Source of the DNA: Streptomyces griseicoloratus
Lineage (GTDB): Bacteria; Actinomycetota; Actinomycetes; Streptomycetales; Streptomycetaceae
DNA length: 64,000 bases
NCBI RefSeq assembly: GCF_014534645.1
Contig: NZ_JACVQF010000223.1
Location: forward strand, 124,001-188,000
Reading direction: 5' to 3'
The stretch's first letter is position 1. Every line of letters starts with the position of its first letter. The notes under the pieces are model-generated. The model saw nothing but the letters and a program-made list of their open reading frames with translations. It was not told where the DNA came from and searched no databases. A program made the translations under genes and the position numbers. Of the stretch, positions 61,362 to 64,000 are shown piece after piece.

Positions 61362-61694
61362 GTGGCCGGCACCCTGAAGCAAGTGACCGACGACTCCTTC
61401 GAGCAGGACGTCCTCAAGAGCGACAAGCCCGTCCTGGTGGACTTCTGGGCCGCCTGGTGCGGTCCTTGCCGCCAGATCGCGCCGTCCCTCGAGGCCATCG
61501 CCGCCGAGTACGGCGACAAGATCGAGGTCGTCAAGCTGAACATCGACGAGAACCCGGGTACGGCCGCCAAGTACGGCGTCATGTCGATTCCGACCCTGAA
61601 CGTCTACCAGGGCGGCGAGGTCGCCAAGACCATCGTCGGTGCCAAGCCGAAGGCCGCGATCGTTCGCGACCTCGAGGACTTCATCGCCGACTGA
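61362..61694 (+). CDS. trxA: Thioredoxin
   Basis: The 110-residue thioredoxin has the active site WCGPC (W32, C33, C36), the FWA and KLNIDENPGTAAKYGVMSIPTL segments and a cis-Pro (SIPTL). It is the electron carrier for ribonucleotide reductase and disulfide reduction; in S. coelicolor this copy is induced with trxB by diamide. AAGGAG lies 7-8 bases before GTG 61362. It ends in a hairpin with a parS site just before it. Confidence 0.97.
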   Translation: MAGTLKQVTDDSFEQDVLKSDKPVLVDFWAAWCGPCRQIAPSLEAIAAEYGDKIEVVKLNIDENPGTAAKYGVMSIPTLNVYQGGEVAKTIVGAKPKAAIVRDLEDFIAD

Positions 61695-61695
61695 C

Positions 61696-61709
61696 GTTTC
61701 ACGTGAAAC
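61696..61709. other. parS site (perfect)
   Basis: GTTTCACGTGAAAC beginning 2 bases after the trxA stop codon and ending 2 bases before the terminator stem. Confidence 0.95.
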
Positions 61710-61710
61710 A

Positions 61711-61744
61711 CGAATGGGCCGGCCCGGACGGGCTGGCCCATTCG
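61711..61744. terminator. Bidirectional terminator, trxA and GNAT gene
   Basis: CGAATGGGCCGGCCC (61711-61725) pairs with GGGCTGGCCCATTCG (61730-61744), 15 bp with one G-T wobble. Confidence 0.85.
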
Positions 61745-61786
61745 CATGACGGCACCCCACAGGCACCCGCTCTCAGCAGGCCCCCT

Positions 61787-62404
61787 TCACAACGGCCTCA
61801 GCGCCGGTTCCTTCTGTACGGCTCCGAGCAGTCGGTCGAGCGCCATCTCCACGTCTTCCTTCCAGGAGAGCGTGGACCGCAGCTCCAGCCTCAGCCGTGG
61901 ATAGCTGGGATGGGGCCTGACCGTCTTGAAGCCCACCGCCAGCAGATGATCCGCCGGCAGGACACAGGCGGGTTCCTTCCAGCGGGCGTCCCCGAATGCC
62001 TCGACCGCCTTGAAGCCCCTCCGCAACAGGTCCTTGGCGACCGTCTGGACCATCACCCGGCCCAGACCCTGCCCCTGGTAGCCCGGCATCAGGAACGCGG
62101 TCATCAACTGCACCGCATCAGGTGAGACAGGACTGGTGGGGAACGCCGTCGAGCGCGGGACGTAGGCGGGAGGGGCGTACAGCACGAACCCCACCGGAAC
62201 GTCGTCGACGTAGACCACCCGCCCGCAGGAGCCCCAGTCCAGCAGCACCGCGGAGATCCAGGATTCCTTCTCCAGGGCGGCCGTGCCCGCTCTTACCGCC
62301 GCTTCACCGCTGACGGGATCCAGCTCCCAGAAGACACACGAGCGACAGCGCTGGGGAAGGTCCTGAAGATTGTCCAGCGTGAGCGGTACGAGCCGACGCC
62401 CCAT
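61787..62404 (-). CDS. GNAT-family acetyltransferase between trxA and parB
   Basis: This is a 205-residue protein. The N-terminal part (PLTLDNLQDLPQRCRSCVFWEL) has a Cys pair; the core has MTAFLMPGYQGQGLGRVMVQTVAKDLLRRGFKAVEAFGDARW (acetyl-CoA loop Q-G-Q-G-L-G) and ADHLLAVGFKTVRPHPSYPRLRLEL at the end. It is the counterpart of Rv3916c, conserved beside parB in actinobacteria; function unknown. ATG 62404 has GAGGAA 8 bases upstream. Its first 112 bases overlap another minus-strand frame with a strong ribosome site (62293-62550). Confidence 0.88.
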   Translation of the reverse strand: MGRRLVPLTLDNLQDLPQRCRSCVFWELDPVSGEAAVRAGTAALEKESWISAVLLDWGSCGRVVYVDDVPVGFVLYAPPAYVPRSTAFPTSPVSPDAVQLMTAFLMPGYQGQGLGRVMVQTVAKDLLRRGFKAVEAFGDARWKEPACVLPADHLLAVGFKTVRPHPSYPRLRLELRSTLSWKEDVEMALDRLLGAVQKEPALRPL

Positions 62405-62550
62405 GGAGGCTGTTCCTCGCTTCCTTCTCCCGCCGCATCACGGGCGGCGGTCAGAGCACTCCGTTCCCTGAGCAGGCTGCCGATGAAACCACCGATCGCG
62501 CCCAGCCCCAGACCTGCGCTCACCAGCCCGGTGCGGCTCCTGGTTCGCAT
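62293..62550 (-). CDS. Possible small overlapping protein, 85 aa
   Basis: ATG 62550 is preceded by GAGGGAGGCAGGGG, a strong ribosome site. The frame starts MRTRSRTGLVSAGLGLGAIGGFIGSLLRERSAL, with a glycine-rich hydrophobic segment that could span the membrane, and continues as an Arg/Ser-rich tail until 62293. Its last 112 bases overlap the start of the GNAT gene in another frame. Codon use of the overlapping half is not informative. A PadR-operator-like repeat lies about 50 bases upstream. It may be a real short membrane protein or a leader frame; I am unsure. Confidence 0.4.
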   Translation of the reverse strand: MRTRSRTGLVSAGLGLGAIGGFIGSLLRERSALTAARDAAGEGSEEQPPWGVGSYRSRWTIFRTFPSAVARVSSGSWIPSAVKRR

Positions 62551-62598
62551 GGCCCCTGCCTCCCTCTCAGAGGTACTGCCAGGTGATAGCGCCATCCC

Positions 62599-62634
62599 GA
62601 TCGCATCGTATCGATGATGCGATCGACTCGATAC
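62599..62634. promoter_or_regulatory. PadR-operator-like inverted repeat upstream of the GNAT/small frame
   Basis: GATCGCATC-GTATCGAT-GATGCGATC (62599-62624) is a perfect inverted repeat. Next to it GATCGACTCGATAC (62621-62634) has, on the minus strand, GTATCGAGTCGAT, identical over 13 bases to the padR operator at 46201-46221. Confidence 0.55.
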
Positions 62635-62701
62635 CGACGGAAAGCAAAGGGCGGACCGTGTTCCAGTACACGCCGGACACGACCCGCCCTGCCGGACCGT
62701 G

Positions 62702-62721
62702 GAGCGCCGTCACGCGCTCCG
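62702..62721 (-). terminator. parAB terminator hairpin
   Basis: GGAGCGC (62702-62708) pairs with GCGCTCC (62715-62721), 11 bases beyond the parB stop. Confidence 0.55.
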
Positions 62722-62732
62722 CCTCCCGCGCC

Positions 62733-63836
62733 TCAGGAGTCGGACTCCTCCTCGGAGTCCCCTTCCAGCAGGCTCTTCTGCATCACGGGGCCCTCGCCGG
62801 GAGCGAGAGTGCCGAGGATCCGTTCGAGGTCCTCCATGGAGGCGAACTCAACGGTGATCTTGCCCTTCTTCTGGCCCAGGTCGACCTTCACCCGGGTCTC
62901 GAAGCGGTCCGAGAGCCGCGTGGCCAGCTCGGACAGAGCCGGGGAGACCCGGGCGCCGGCCCGCGGGCCCTTGGCACGCGCCGCCTTCTGCGGTCGAGAA
63001 CCCATCAGCGTGACGATCTCCTCGACCGCCCGCACCGACAGCCCCTCGGCCACGATCCGATGGGCCAGCCGGTCCTGCTCCTCCGAGTCCTCCACCGAAA
63101 GCAGCACCCGGGCGTGGCCCGCGGAGAGCACCCCGGCGGCGACGCGCTTCTTGACCGCCGAGGAGAGCTTCAGCAGGCGCAGGGTGTTGGAGACCTGGGG
63201 CCGAGAACGCCCGATACGGTCCGCCAGCTGATCGTGCGTGCAGTTGAAGTCCTTCAGCAGCTGGTCGTAGGCGGCGGCCTCTTCCAGCGGGTTGAGCTGC
63301 GCGCGGTGCAGGTTCTCGAGGAGGGCGTCCAGAAGAAGCTTCTCGTCCTCTGTGGCCCGCACGATCGCCGGGATGGCCTCCAGGCCCGCCTCTTGGCAGG
63401 CCCGCCAGCGGCGCTCACCCATGATGAGCTCATAACGGGACGGGCCCGTCTGCCGCACGACGACCGGCTGCAGGAGACCGACCTCCTTGATGGAGGTGAT
63501 GAGCTCGGCGAGGGCGTCGTCGTCGAAGATCTCACGCGGCTGTCGTGGATTCGGCGTGATGTCGCCGAGGGGGATCTCCGCAAAGTACGCCCCCATGGGA
63601 GCCGCGGGACTTCCCTCGACGCCTGATGCGTTCGCTGCCTCTGTTTCACGTGAAACAGAGCCCAGCGTGGCCACCTTCGCCGCGGCTACTCCCCGGTCGC
63701 CCGACGGCAGGGGCACGGCCGCAGGGGAAGCGGCACCCGCATTCCCCAGAGCGGCCGAGGCCACCGTCTTCTCCGTCGGGGCGGCCGGGATCAGTGCGCC
63801 GAGACCACGACCCAACCCCCTCCGTCGCTCACTCAC
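62733..63836 (-). CDS. parB: Chromosome-partitioning protein ParB
   Basis: This is a 367-residue ParB. A disordered N-terminal 75 residues begins GRGLGRGLGALIP-like (RRRGLGRGLGALIP, the ParA-stimulating Arg/Leu motif). The CTP-binding N-domain has NPRQPREIFDD and GERRWRA (about 139-145), the HTH THDQLADRIGRSRPQVSNTLRLL (about 199-220), and a C-terminal dimer domain. It loads at parS and spreads as a CTP-dependent clamp. Start GTG 63836, overlapping parA by 4 bases (GTGA). A parS site lies inside the gene (63643-63656), encoding VSRET. Confidence 0.97.
   Translation of the reverse strand: MSERRRGLGRGLGALIPAAPTEKTVASAALGNAGAASPAAVPLPSGDRGVAAAKVATLGSVSRETEAANASGVEGSPAAPMGAYFAEIPLGDITPNPRQPREIFDDDALAELITSIKEVGLLQPVVVRQTGPSRYELIMGERRWRACQEAGLEAIPAIVRATEDEKLLLDALLENLHRAQLNPLEEAAAYDQLLKDFNCTHDQLADRIGRSRPQVSNTLRLLKLSSAVKKRVAAGVLSAGHARVLLSVEDSEEQDRLAHRIVAEGLSVRAVEEIVTLMGSRPQKAARAKGPRAGARVSPALSELATRLSDRFETRVKVDLGQKKGKITVEFASMEDLERILGTLAPGEGPVMQKSLLEGDSEEESDS
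63643..63656. other. parS site (perfect), inside parB
   Basis: GTTTCACGTGAAAC within a 22-bp palindrome (CTCT/AGAG extension). On the minus strand it encodes VSRET in the disordered N-terminal region of ParB. Confidence 0.95.
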
Positions 63837-64000
63837 TGGATCCCCTCCACCATGCTCGGGTCGTTCTGGGCGCCGAGGTGGGCATGAGTGGCGTCATAAC
63901 TGACGCCGACGCCCTTCAGCGCGATCTCTCGTGCCGCCTCCAGATAGGAGAGGGCTCCGCTCGATCCTGGATCGTAGGTCAGCACCGTCTGTCCATAGCT
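63833..64000 (-). CDS. parA: Chromosome-partitioning ATPase ParA, C-terminal end
   Basis: The last 55 codons of parA read from the right edge of the window: SYGQTVLTYDPGSSGALSYL... then HAHLGAQNDPSMVEGIQ and stop. The C-terminal helix ALSYLEAAREIAL and the position directly before parB, overlapping its GTG by 4 bases, identify it. ParA is the Walker-type ATPase that moves the ParB-parS complex; in Streptomyces it concentrates at hyphal tips. The catalytic motifs lie outside the window. Confidence 0.93.
   Translation of the reverse strand, partial: SYGQTVLTYDPGSSGALSYLEAAREIALKGVGVSYDATHAHLGAQNDPSMVEGIQ

Overview
The window is a high-GC actinobacterial chromosome segment that reads as a Streptomyces core region close to oriC. 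The evidence is codon use with G/C-rich third positions, ssgA/ssgR sporulation genes, actinobacterial families (DUF6049, DUF5326, sigma-M with a zinc anti-sigma factor, F420-type oxidoreductase), and the order parA-parB-GNAT-trxA-trxB-anti-sigma-sigM-pseudokinase-murJ-DUF6049-pcnA. That order matches the SCO3886-SCO3950 part of S. coelicolor as I remember it. I see no insertion sequence, integrase, phage gene, CRISPR array, rRNA or tRNA. This is stable core chromosome, not an island.

Layout. 1-6.7 kb: the end of an SDR oxidoreductase, kptA, a small unknown protein, an LLM flavin/F420 oxidoreductase, a HAD phosphatase, a secreted M23 peptidase and a GAF histidine kinase. 6.8-13.1 kb: cydA-cydB-cydDC (minus strand) with a Rex-type redox operator in front. 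13.1-22.4 kb: a cyclophilin-fold protein, hisC-type aminotransferase, LacI regulator, PPP phosphatase, a two-TM protein, a TerD-VWA protein, and thiC with a TPP riboswitch. 22.4-33.2 kb: a YibE/F protein, ssgA and ssgR, DUF5326, cupin, holin-like protein, ptpA, a Cys/Met PLP enzyme, LysR, NUDIX, two GNAT proteins and a serine hydrolase. 33.3-38.4 kb: dnaB, a MATE exporter and the ribosomal/replication operon rpsF-ssb-rpsR-rplI. 38.7-48.1 kb: a small membrane protein, femX with an alanine-racemase-like gene, a GT-C glycosyltransferase, a class A PBP, PadR and ino1. 48.2-64 kb: MFS, an LppU-like protein, pcnA, DUF6049, murJ, pseudokinase, sigM with its anti-sigma factor, trxB-trxA, GNAT, parB and the end of parA.

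How it works together. Three themes dominate. Envelope building: femX, PBP, MurJ with its pseudokinase, DUF6049, sigma-M, M23 peptidase and ssgA/R. Redox: cytochrome bd and its maturase under a Rex site, and trxBA behind a consensus sigma-R promoter. Chromosome segregation and replication: parAB, dnaB, ssb.

The most striking non-coding feature is an array of parS sites (GTTTCACGTGAAAC): 13 perfect and 3 one-mismatch copies over 62 kb. Several copies sit inside other functional elements: terminator hairpins, promoter -35 regions, start codons, coding sequence (read as VSRET) and the variable arm of the thiC riboswitch. Other candidates for follow-up are a DnaA-box cluster in front of dnaB, a PadR operator with a partial copy in front of an overlapping small frame next to parB, a 14-bp palindromic element shared by the LacI gene and a HAD phosphatase gene, and a set of apparently leaderless genes.
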